Source: an uncultured Bacteroidales bacterium (GTDB taxonomy: Bacteria; Bacteroidota; Bacteroidia; Bacteroidales; Salinivirgaceae). Taken from it: a DNA stretch of 64,000 bases. The stretch covers positions 62,001 to 126,000 of the forward strand of contig CALJOM010000011.1 in the NCBI GenBank assembly GCA_937981765.1, given 5' to 3'. Shown here piece by piece: positions 17,074-24,209 of the stretch; within the stretch, counting starts at the first letter, position 1, and every line of letters starts with the position of its first letter. The translations under genes were made by a program, and so were the position numbers. The notes below the pieces were generated by a model. It had not been told where the DNA came from, ran no database searches, and saw only the letters and a list, made by a program, of their open reading frames with translations.

Positions 17074-17385
17074 ATGGCTGAAAAAATGTATGCAGGGAAG
17101 TCGGTAAGTGTTACCGATGAAGGTTATTTAACCGATCCCACTCAATGGACAAGAGAAGTTGCCATTGCCATTGCCAAAGAAGAAGGCATCGAACTTACAG
17201 ATAAACATTTTGCCGTATTGGAGTACATACGCGAAAAGACCCTGAAGGGCGAAGCTCTTACCATTCGTAGCATTGGTAAGTCGGGAATAGTCGATACCAA
17301 AGATTTTTATCAACTATTTCCGGGAGCCCCACTGAAAAAAGCCAGTCGCATTGCCGGAATTCCAAAACCAACCAGTTGTGTTTAA
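17074..17385 (+). CDS. TusE/DsrC-family sulfur carrier with a single C-terminal cysteine
   Basis: The 103-residue protein has the complete DsrC/TusE/DsvC fold, including GYLTDPTQWTREVAIAIAKE and the flexible C-terminal arm ending IPKPTSCV. The penultimate Cys102 (CysA) is kept. The position eleven residues earlier, Cys in true DsrC, is Ser91 (KKASRIAG). This matches TusE-like sulfur relay proteins rather than DsrC that forms a trisulfide with sulfite reductase. It lies between DUF1641 and a DsrE2-like gene, so it probably accepts or passes persulfide sulfur inside this operon (inference). Confidence 0.88.
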   Translation: MAEKMYAGKSVSVTDEGYLTDPTQWTREVAIAIAKEEGIELTDKHFAVLEYIREKTLKGEALTIRSIGKSGIVDTKDFYQLFPGAPLKKASRIAGIPKPTSCV

Positions 17386-17404
17386 TTGTTAAATATTTGC
17401 AAAA

Positions 17405-17905
17405 ATGGAAGCGAAAAATCATCCCATAAAAAAAGTTATGATTATCTGCGCCAAGGCGAATATCGAAGATGTTTACGCTGCACTAGTAATGGCCAATGGT
17501 GCGGTAATGGAAGGAATTGAAGCCAAGGTATTTTTTACCTTTTTTGGATTGGATGCCATTACTAAAAATCGCATGAAAAAATTGCACACAGCCACAGTAG
17601 GAAATCCCGGACTACGCATGCCTGGAGGACTTCCTTTCCCCACAATACTTGGGATGCTCCCGGGGGTCGAGGCTGGAGTTTCAGCAATGATGAAAAAACA
17701 GATGGAGAGGCTGGATATTCCGCCGGTGGATGAATTTCTTGAACTTATAACAGCCGGAGGCGGTGAGATTTACGCCTGCAAACTGGCTGTTGAAATGTTT
17801 GGGCTGAAAAAGGAAGATTTCAGCGAGCACGTAAAAGACATTATCACTATCGGTCAATTTTATGAATTGGCTGCCGGAGAAGGAACTCAAATTATTTTTG
17901 TATAA
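17405..17905 (+). CDS. DsrE/DsrF-like (DsrE2-type) sulfur transfer protein
   Basis: The 166-residue protein matches the DsrE2/peroxiredoxin-like DsrE family: an N-terminal strand VMIICAKANIEDVYAALVMANGAVMEG, then VFFTFFGLDAI and GLRMPGGLPFPTILGMLPG. The later motif GGEIYACKLAVEMFGL carries the conserved Cys. DsrE2 proteins are sulfurtransferase partners of TusA or TusE-type carriers at the membrane or in the cytoplasm; one hydrophobic Gly/Pro-rich segment could touch the membrane. It is last in the operon, 19 bases after the TusE-like gene, and is followed by a good terminator. Confidence 0.82.
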   Translation: MEAKNHPIKKVMIICAKANIEDVYAALVMANGAVMEGIEAKVFFTFFGLDAITKNRMKKLHTATVGNPGLRMPGGLPFPTILGMLPGVEAGVSAMMKKQMERLDIPPVDEFLELITAGGGEIYACKLAVEMFGLKKEDFSEHVKDIITIGQFYELAAGEGTQIIFV

Positions 17906-17928
17906 ATCCTGTAGATCCTTTTCAATAG

Positions 17929-17962
17929 CAAACTGCTCCCACTCGGGGGCGGTTTGTTTTTT
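17929..17962 (+). terminator. Terminator of the sulfur operon
   Basis: An 11-bp stem AAACTGCTCCC / GGGGGCGGTTT (two G-T pairs) with a 4-base loop ACTC is followed by GTTTTTT. It lies about 24 bases after the DsrE2-like stop. Confidence 0.85.
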
Positions 17963-18063
17963 AGGAATTAGTCCAGCATCGTTGAAAGTTAATAAGTTAA
18001 TAAACAAATATTCTTTGGAAGAGCCCCTTTATGGTTTAAAGCAAATGTCCTTGGATAAAAAGA

Positions 18064-18093
18064 AAAAAACTTGGCTTGTGGGACAAGTTTTTT
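18064..18093 (-). terminator. Terminator after tRNA-Leu(CAA)
   Basis: The stem AAAAAACTTG / CAAGTTTTTT has a 10-base loop and U-runs on either strand. It begins two bases after the tRNA 3' end on the minus strand and could also stop plus-strand readthrough from the sulfur operon. Confidence 0.65.
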
Positions 18094-18094
18094 G

Positions 18095-18178
18095 TACCCG
18101 GAGCCGGGGTCGAACCGGCAAGGACTTGCGTCCACTGGTGTTTGAGACCAGCGCGTCTACCAATTCCGCCATCCGGGC
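18095..18178 (-). tRNA. tRNA-Leu (anticodon CAA)
   Basis: The reverse complement gives a class II cloverleaf. The acceptor GCCCGGA pairs with TCCGGGT (one G-T) plus discriminator A. The D-arm contains AATTGGTAGACGC. The anticodon stem-loop CTGGT-CTCAAAC-ACCAG gives anticodon CAA. There is a long variable arm and a GCCGG-TTCGACC-CCGGC T-arm. Confidence 0.95.
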
Positions 18179-18195
18179 CGATGGCTTTAGTTCTG

Positions 18196-18226
18196 CAAAA
18201 GTAAAAGCTTTTTTTTAATTCTGCAA
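18196..18226 (-). promoter_or_regulatory. Promoter of tRNA-Leu(CAA)
   Basis: On the minus strand TTG (18224-18226) is followed after 20 bases by TACTTTTG (18196-18203), an exact TAnnTTTG match. It ends 18 bases before the tRNA 5' end and lies just past the stop of the DUF4834 gene. Confidence 0.72.
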
Positions 18227-18231
18227 GATTT

Positions 18232-18459
18232 TTATGGTATCTCTTCGAAATCTACGTATTCTCCCAACGATTTGGTGTTTTTCGGCTGATTTTTCTTATG
18301 GCTATTAACCGTCGAATCGGTGTCTGAGAATCCCTGTTGTTTCATAAAATTTTCTTGGCTCTTGCGAATGAGTCTACGAATTATCCAATGGAACAAAATA
18401 CGGCCGATAAAATTTATCAACAGCAGGATTCCAATAAAAATCAACAGAATACGTAGCAT
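18232..18459 (-). CDS. DUF4834-like small membrane protein
   Basis: The 75-residue protein from the Met at 18459 has one N-terminal transmembrane helix (LRILLIFIGILLLINFIGRILF). A basic segment IIRRLIRKSQE and a polar tail ending in acidic residues follow. This layout is that of the Bacteroidota DUF4834 family, whose function is unknown. The frame is open six codons further up, but the chosen Met starts one base after the stop of the upstream membrane protein, indicating translational coupling. It is the last gene of a three-gene minus-strand group. Confidence 0.65.
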   Translation of the reverse strand: MLRILLIFIGILLLINFIGRILFHWIIRRLIRKSQENFMKQQGFSDTDSTVNSHKKNQPKNTKSLGEYVDFEEIP

Positions 18460-18460
18460 A

Positions 18461-19021
18461 TCAGGGTATATTAGCAAAAAACATTCCTACAAAGGCAATT
18501 AAATAGAGAACTATTTTCATACGGTTGGTTGTTAACCCGAAAAGTCTCATTTGTGGATAGGCTAACAAAACGCTTATAAGAGAAAATACCGTGGTGCTGA
18601 TTAGTATCCAATTGAAAAATTTGTAGGTTACAATATCCAACTTATAGAAAATGGCTCCCGAAATTATGTGCACAATTGCCTTCGCGAATACTATGCCAAA
18701 ATAGAAAATGGCATTTTGATAAAACAACTGGGCTTGCGAAAATTGTTTTCGTTCCCGCATAATTGCATGAAAAAGCAGAATAACCATCATGGATATCACC
18801 ATAACTTTGTTGCTGATTATGGTTACGTCGCGCAGAAACCATTTGGCAAGATACCAGCCCAGTATAAGAGCGCCCAGATATAGAGCAGTAGTCCCTAAAA
18901 CAGAGGTCAGAATGTTGGGAATAGTTTTTTCCCCCATGTATCGAATACGGGTCGCCTCCAGAGTGAAAAATTCAAGAAGAAGTCCTAATAGGACGAATAA
19001 TGCGATTGTGTTGACGTGCAT
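18461..19021 (-). CDS. Multi-pass membrane protein, function unknown
   Basis: The 186-residue protein is mostly hydrophobic with about six predicted helices: residues about 5-18, 36-62, 72-85, 103-122, 133-157 and 168-185. The charged loop RERKQFSQAQ lies between helices 3 and 4. I cannot assign it to a named transporter family from motifs. It starts 2 bases after the large propeller-like protein and is followed after 1 base by the DUF4834 gene, so the three are almost certainly co-translated and may form an envelope complex (inference). Confidence 0.6.
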   Translation of the reverse strand: MHVNTIALFVLLGLLLEFFTLEATRIRYMGEKTIPNILTSVLGTTALYLGALILGWYLAKWFLRDVTIISNKVMVISMMVILLFHAIMRERKQFSQAQLFYQNAIFYFGIVFAKAIVHIISGAIFYKLDIVTYKFFNWILISTTVFSLISVLLAYPQMRLFGLTTNRMKIVLYLIAFVGMFFANIP

Positions 19022-19023
19022 AG

Positions 19024-21618
19024 TTATCGGATTTTAATGTTATATACAAAACCATCGTTATGACCTACTATCAGGCGGAACTCTCCGCTTGTTAAATCCT
19101 TGGTAATGGAGAATGGGGTAATGCCATGCAGTGGAAAATTGTATAGTTGGTTGCCGTTGCGTGCAAAGAGGAACACTTTGTTGTCGGTTTTATCCACAAT
19201 CCCCAATCCATAAACAGAAGAAGAAAACTGATATATTGCCGGGAAATCGGTTATATTTCCCTTAAATTGATAGGTAAACACTTTTTCTCCCGCCGAATTT
19301 GCAACGAGCAATAACGTACTATCCACAAAAATATGTGAACCTTTATTATCGGCAAGAAAATCGGCATAAAGATAGTAGTGAGAAGGAGATACAGAGGTAA
19401 TTTTTTCCGTGCGAATAAGGCCTTCGGTGGTAATTGACATCAGATCTCCCTGAGGGGTTGTGGTAAACCACCTTTTACGGGCTTGACTATAATAAAACAG
19501 GTTGTTGGGCGATTTTCCCATTAGGGTGTTTGGCCTGACCCGTTCTTTGCCGCGACGGTCGAGTATGTAAATGCGAAGTGTATCTCCGGTTAAAATGTAA
19601 TCTTTGTTGGCTATACGGAAATGTTGTGGAGGGGTAGTTACCATTGCGTCGGTAGTTTTAAATTCCCATCCGGCAATTGGTTTCCCTTGAATGTCGTATA
19701 ATAATATCTGGCGATTTTTCAAAGCTAAGCAAAGCCGATAATTCAAATCCAACTCGTAGTCAAAGATACCTAATCCACAGCTGGCTTCATGAGGAATTTC
19801 TGTAGGAAATCCTGAAACAACAGTGCCATCGGGGTTTATGCGGTAAATGTATCGGGCTGTGTTGAACAATAGGGTGTAATTCCCATTTTTATCAACTACT
19901 GGGGCGCTAATAGAACCTAAAATGGGGCCATCGATTTTTTTATCCCAAACTATTCGGCCTTGTTCGTTAAGTAAATATAGTGTGTTTGTGTTATCTTGAA
20001 TAAGAAATTCGGGTTTTCCGGTAGCTTTATTGTTAATTATCAGTGGCTTGCTGATTGCTGTTCCGGTAAGGCGACTTTTCCATGTATAATTTTCGTTGAT
20101 TATTTGCCCCGATATAGTTTTTACCGGGAAGTTTAGAACGATATTGTGATAGGGTTTGTTGATTTCAGTAGAAATTTGCCAAACCATACTAATTGCAGTG
20201 CCCTTGTTTTGTATTTTTTTTGCAATAGTTGGATTTAGCCAGAAGTACAGAAGTTTGGGGTCATTGCTTGAGTAGAAAATTAGGTTGGAGTTTGTACTCA
20301 TATTCGAACGTAATGGCAGGTATTCTTCAGTCATCCAGAGAGTTTTGTTGCGAAGCTGATTGTTTATCTGTTCAATGATTTGATTTTTTTTCGTGGCGAT
20401 AAATAAGGTGTTATTAACAATGGCAGAGAATTGTTTTCCGGTGCTGGCGAAGGGAGTCCCAAACAATAAACCGGATAGATTTAGCCAGTCGAATTCGTAA
20501 ATGGGGATGATCGTTTGGTTATCAAAAATGTAGGTAGTCTCCTCAGCTGGCACATCCGATTGCTGGGCTTTTTTTACGATAGCCTGAAGCAGATAGTTGG
20601 TGACACTTTCGCCGGTAATTTTAATGGCAATGATTTTTTCTCCGTCGCAGGTGGAATAAGATATTTCTCCTCCATAAATGCGTTGAATAAATTCTATGGG
20701 GTTGATTCCGTAATTTTCAATGAATTGTTGAATGTACGTTGGGGATAACACGGAGGTGGATATTCGGTCGCTTGGGAGTGAGAGAATGAAACTTGACTCG
20801 GCGTTTTCTGGTAAAATTTTGTGCAGAAACGGGTCGGATGGGGATGAGTTTTCAATTGATTGTGCTAATCCCAGTTGCTGGATGGAGTTAGAAAAACCAT
20901 TTAGCAGTAGTACGTTGTTTTTTACCCAAAGGTCAAGCACACACCATCCTGCTTCGCTATAGAATGGGGGATTTTCGGTGTTGGTTTGTCGTAGGTTAAA
21001 ATAAACATTGGCGTCGGCAACCCGCGACGACAACTTCAGCGTTTCGGTTAGTTTGCTCCAGGTTGGATTTTCTGTGTTTTCGGGTTGAAGCAGGTCGATT
21101 GATTTTTTTACTTGCAATAGGGATTCGCTGCAGATAACCAGGCCCATGGTTTCGCATAGGTAATAGGAGGCTTTGTCGAGAGTGAAGGTGTGAATTGTAT
21201 TGCCCAGATATTTTTCGTCAACTCCGGCGTAAATGTTTTTGTTGGCTTCCAGGAACGAATTAGTCCATGTTTCTGATTCCAGGATATCTCCAAAATAAAA
21301 TGTGCTGGTGGTAGTACCATAAGAATCGATGCCCAGATAAATCTTTTTTATGGTGGGTTTCAGGTGCTTACTCATGTGGCTAAGCAGGTTGGAGGTATCT
21401 TTCAAATACGATTGGAAGAAATTCTCCAACTCTTGGGAATAGGTATTTTTTTGCAGAAGGGGTAAGTTGTTAATCTGAATAATACATTGAGTTGTATCGT
21501 CGTACATCGACAAAGGATCGGCAATGTAATCTGAACTCTGGAAGAGCATGGGCACTAAGAGTGCTAAAACCACCGTAATGGTTAGAATAGCAAATATTTT
21601 CAGCCCTTTTCTCAACAT
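19024..21618 (-). CDS. Large signal-anchored protein with C-terminal beta-propeller-like repeats
   Basis: The 864-residue protein has one N-terminal membrane anchor (FAILTITVVLALLVPMLFQ, about residues 9-27), and the rest is predicted to be periplasmic. Residues about 30-510 resemble DUF3352-type regions with repeated beta structure. Residues about 520-864 show repeated strands of the kind TLYLLNEQGRIVWDKKIDG, NPDGTVVSGFPTEI and YDIQGKPIAGWEF, which suggests a PQQ-like or FG-GAP-like beta propeller. No enzyme motif was recognised. It heads a tight three-gene unit with two small membrane proteins. Confidence 0.65.
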   Translation of the reverse strand: MLRKGLKIFAILTITVVLALLVPMLFQSSDYIADPLSMYDDTTQCIIQINNLPLLQKNTYSQELENFFQSYLKDTSNLLSHMSKHLKPTIKKIYLGIDSYGTTTSTFYFGDILESETWTNSFLEANKNIYAGVDEKYLGNTIHTFTLDKASYYLCETMGLVICSESLLQVKKSIDLLQPENTENPTWSKLTETLKLSSRVADANVYFNLRQTNTENPPFYSEAGWCVLDLWVKNNVLLLNGFSNSIQQLGLAQSIENSSPSDPFLHKILPENAESSFILSLPSDRISTSVLSPTYIQQFIENYGINPIEFIQRIYGGEISYSTCDGEKIIAIKITGESVTNYLLQAIVKKAQQSDVPAEETTYIFDNQTIIPIYEFDWLNLSGLLFGTPFASTGKQFSAIVNNTLFIATKKNQIIEQINNQLRNKTLWMTEEYLPLRSNMSTNSNLIFYSSNDPKLLYFWLNPTIAKKIQNKGTAISMVWQISTEINKPYHNIVLNFPVKTISGQIINENYTWKSRLTGTAISKPLIINNKATGKPEFLIQDNTNTLYLLNEQGRIVWDKKIDGPILGSISAPVVDKNGNYTLLFNTARYIYRINPDGTVVSGFPTEIPHEASCGLGIFDYELDLNYRLCLALKNRQILLYDIQGKPIAGWEFKTTDAMVTTPPQHFRIANKDYILTGDTLRIYILDRRGKERVRPNTLMGKSPNNLFYYSQARKRWFTTTPQGDLMSITTEGLIRTEKITSVSPSHYYLYADFLADNKGSHIFVDSTLLLVANSAGEKVFTYQFKGNITDFPAIYQFSSSVYGLGIVDKTDNKVFLFARNGNQLYNFPLHGITPFSITKDLTSGEFRLIVGHNDGFVYNIKIR

Positions 21619-21662
21619 AATTAAGGTTTTTGTTAATGTTTTTAAAACATTTGTTAGCGGTC

Positions 21663-23225
21663 CTAATATGGATTGCTAAGGTTGTAATGAAGTCCTATGC
21701 TTTCTCTTCGTCGCATGGCAAATTTTATAACTAGATATCCCACATTGATAAGATTCCGTAGTTCACACAGTTTAGGATTTAGTTTCGATTTACGGTATAG
21801 GTCTTCGGTTTCTTTGTATAACAATTCAAGTCGTTCTATTGCTCTTTGTAGACGGAGGTTTGAGCGTACAATGCCTACATAGGCACTCATAATTTGCTGT
21901 ACTTCTCGTATACTTTGGGTAATTAGAATCATTTCTTCATTGAGAACGGTGCCTTCGTCGCTCCAATCGGGGATATTGGTTGGTATGTTGTGGTTTTTAA
22001 AATGTTGAATGGCAAATTGTGCTGAGCGGTTAGCAAAAACTATGGATTCAATCAGTGAATTTGAGGCCAGACGATTTGCTCCATGAAGTCCTGTGCTGGC
22101 GACTTCGCCTCCGGCAAATAGATAATGTATGGTACTTTGACCATTGATATCTACTTTGATACCACCGCATTGATAGTGGGCTGCGGGAACTATAGGAATT
22201 AAGTCGCGGGTGATGTCGTAACCCCATTTTAATAGATATTCGGCAATGTTGGGAAATCGTTGTAAAAGTTCTTGCTTGTCTAGATGGCGGCAATCGAGAT
22301 ACACAAAGTCGCTACCGTGAATTTTCATCTCCTGGTCGATGGCTCGGGCTACTACATCCCGCGGTGCCAGCTCTTTTAACGGAGAATATTTGTGCATAAA
22401 CTCCTCTTGGTTAATATTCCGAAGTTTGGCATCAAATCCACGTAAGGCTTCTGTCAGCAAGAAAGCCGGTTTTATTCCGGGATTGTAGAAGGCAGTGGGA
22501 TGAAATTGCATGAATTCGAGATTTTCTACCTGTCCTTTTGCTCGATAGAACATTGCTACTCCATCGCCCGTAGCTATTTCAGGGTTAGTGGTGTTTTGAT
22601 ACAGGTTGCCGCTTCCGCCTGTGGCCAGATAGGTTATGGGGGCCAGGAATGTGAAAATTTCGTGTGTTTTTACATCCATTACATAGCATCCGAAGCACTC
22701 GATGTTGGTGTCGTAACGCGTTACGGTTTGTCCCAGATGGTGTTGTGTGATAATATCAATGGCAAAATGATATTCAAAGATGTCAATGTTAGGATGATTA
22801 CGTGCCTGTTTACTTAGTCCCATCTCAATTTCGTAACCGGTTATGTCTTTATAGTGCAGAATTCTTGGTTCGGAATGTCCACCTTCTTTGGCCAGGTGAA
22901 AGTCTCCTAAGGTATCGGTGTCGAATTTAATTCCCCAGTTAAGGAGTTGTTGTATTTGTTCAGGAGCCTCACGGACTACCATTTCAACTACTTCCCGTTT
23001 GTTTAAGTAGCAACCTGCCTTTAGGGTGTCTTCGATATGTTTTTCAAAATTATCGGGTTCTTTCATTACCGATGCAATTCCCCCTTGGGCATAACGGGTG
23101 TTGGATTCAATGAGTTCGTTTTTGGTTACTATGGCTACTTTTCCATAAGGTGCTACCTTGAGGGCATAACTTAGTCCCGCAATGCCGCTCCCGATAACCA
23201 GAAAATCGTAGTAACGCTTCATCAT
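21663..23225 (-). CDS. nadB: L-aspartate oxidase NadB
   Basis: NadB oxidises aspartate to iminoaspartate, the first step of de novo NAD synthesis. The 520-residue flavoprotein has the FAD-binding GSGIAGLSYALKVA, NTRYAQGGIASV, the substrate-region GGSGNLYQNTTNPEIATGDG and FMQFHPTAFYNPG, and the C-terminal helical domain. Its length and the aspartate-oxidase style of these motifs separate it from succinate dehydrogenase subunit A. nadA and nadC are not in the window, so it is apparently a single-gene unit with its own -7 element 30 bases upstream. Confidence 0.93.
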   Translation of the reverse strand: MMKRYYDFLVIGSGIAGLSYALKVAPYGKVAIVTKNELIESNTRYAQGGIASVMKEPDNFEKHIEDTLKAGCYLNKREVVEMVVREAPEQIQQLLNWGIKFDTDTLGDFHLAKEGGHSEPRILHYKDITGYEIEMGLSKQARNHPNIDIFEYHFAIDIITQHHLGQTVTRYDTNIECFGCYVMDVKTHEIFTFLAPITYLATGGSGNLYQNTTNPEIATGDGVAMFYRAKGQVENLEFMQFHPTAFYNPGIKPAFLLTEALRGFDAKLRNINQEEFMHKYSPLKELAPRDVVARAIDQEMKIHGSDFVYLDCRHLDKQELLQRFPNIAEYLLKWGYDITRDLIPIVPAAHYQCGGIKVDINGQSTIHYLFAGGEVASTGLHGANRLASNSLIESIVFANRSAQFAIQHFKNHNIPTNIPDWSDEGTVLNEEMILITQSIREVQQIMSAYVGIVRSNLRLQRAIERLELLYKETEDLYRKSKLNPKLCELRNLINVGYLVIKFAMRRRESIGLHYNLSNPY

Positions 23226-23254
23226 TTGGATTTGCAGGATCAGGATTGTTTCTA

Positions 23255-23262
23255 CAAAGGTA
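23255..23262 (-). promoter_or_regulatory. Promoter -7 element of nadB
   Basis: TACCTTTG on the minus strand matches TAnnTTTG exactly and lies 29 bases before the nadB ATG. The expected -33 TTG is missing. Confidence 0.5.
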
Positions 23263-23392
23263 AAAAAAAATGTTTTCTACCCTTGTTAGTAGAATAATTT
23301 TGATTGTCGTTATCGATGCGATATCTGTTTCCCGTGCCGTAAGGAGTGTTCCTTAAATGGGAGAGAGCAATAACAGGAAAACGGTTGAGTTC

Positions 23393-24208
23393 TTAAACCG
23401 ATACTCCAAAGGTTCGTAGTGCATCGTTGAGCGTGGTTTTCTTATCCGTTGATTCCTTTCGCTTACCAATAATTAGTGCACAGGGGACATGATATTTACC
23501 GGCGGCAAATTGCTTTTTCACAGTTCCCGGAATTACTACGGAGTAAGGGGGGACATAGCCTCGGTATTCTTGTTTTTTTTCTCCGCTAACATCTATTATC
23601 GAGGTAGATTGAGTTATTACCACATTAGCGCCCAGAACAGCGTCGTGTCCTATTCGAACTCCTTCTACCACAATGGCTCGGCTTCCAATAAAGCAGTTGT
23701 CTTCTATTATCACCGGAGAGGCTTGAACTGGTTCTAAAACACCTCCAATACCCACTCCGCCACTTAGGTGAACGTTTTTCCCAATCTGAGCACAACTTCC
23801 AACGGTTGCCCAAGTGTCGACCAGGGTCCCGCTATCTACATAGGCTCCAATGTTTACGTAGGAGGGCATAAGAATGATGCCGGGTGCTAGATAGGCCCCA
23901 TATCGGGCTATGGCGTGAGGAACTACTCTTACATTCAATTCCGGGTAGTTTCTTTTTAACGGTATTTTATCGTGAAACTCGAATGGTCCTACCTCCAGCT
24001 TTTCCATGTTCCGAATCGGGAAATAGAGTATTACGGCTTTTTTTACCCACTGATTTACAATCCACCCTTCTCCTTTTGGCTGTGCTACTCTGATAGAGCC
24101 TTTATCTAAGAGTTCAATAACTTCCTCAACTGCATTTCGATATTTTGTTTGGGTAAGCAGGCTTCGGTCGTCCCAGGCCTGATTTATTAATGTTTCGAGG
24201 GTAAGCAT
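23393..24208 (-). CDS. dapD: 2,3,4,5-tetrahydropyridine-2,6-dicarboxylate N-succinyltransferase
   Basis: DapD acts in the succinylase branch of lysine and meso-diaminopimelate synthesis. From the Met at 24208 (MLTLETLINQAWDDRSLLTQ) the protein has 271 residues, normal for the family. The N-terminal helical domain is followed by a left-handed beta helix with PSYVNIGAYVDSGTLVDTWA, AQIGKNVHLSGGVGIGGVLE and IIEDNCFIGSRAIVVEGV. The frame extends 21 codons upstream into the preceding gene; the chosen start is one base after that gene's stop. It is last in the recJ - NfnAB-like - dapD group. Confidence 0.95.
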   Translation of the reverse strand: MLTLETLINQAWDDRSLLTQTKYRNAVEEVIELLDKGSIRVAQPKGEGWIVNQWVKKAVILYFPIRNMEKLEVGPFEFHDKIPLKRNYPELNVRVVPHAIARYGAYLAPGIILMPSYVNIGAYVDSGTLVDTWATVGSCAQIGKNVHLSGGVGIGGVLEPVQASPVIIEDNCFIGSRAIVVEGVRIGHDAVLGANVVITQSTSIIDVSGEKKQEYRGYVPPYSVVIPGTVKKQFAAGKYHVPCALIIGKRKESTDKKTTLNDALRTFGVSV

Positions 24209-24209
24209 A

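Noticed and set aside
23339-23354. TAAGGA-GTGT-TCCTTA hairpin between nadB and dapD
   Set aside because: A six-base stem with no U-tract on either side is too weak to call as a terminator.
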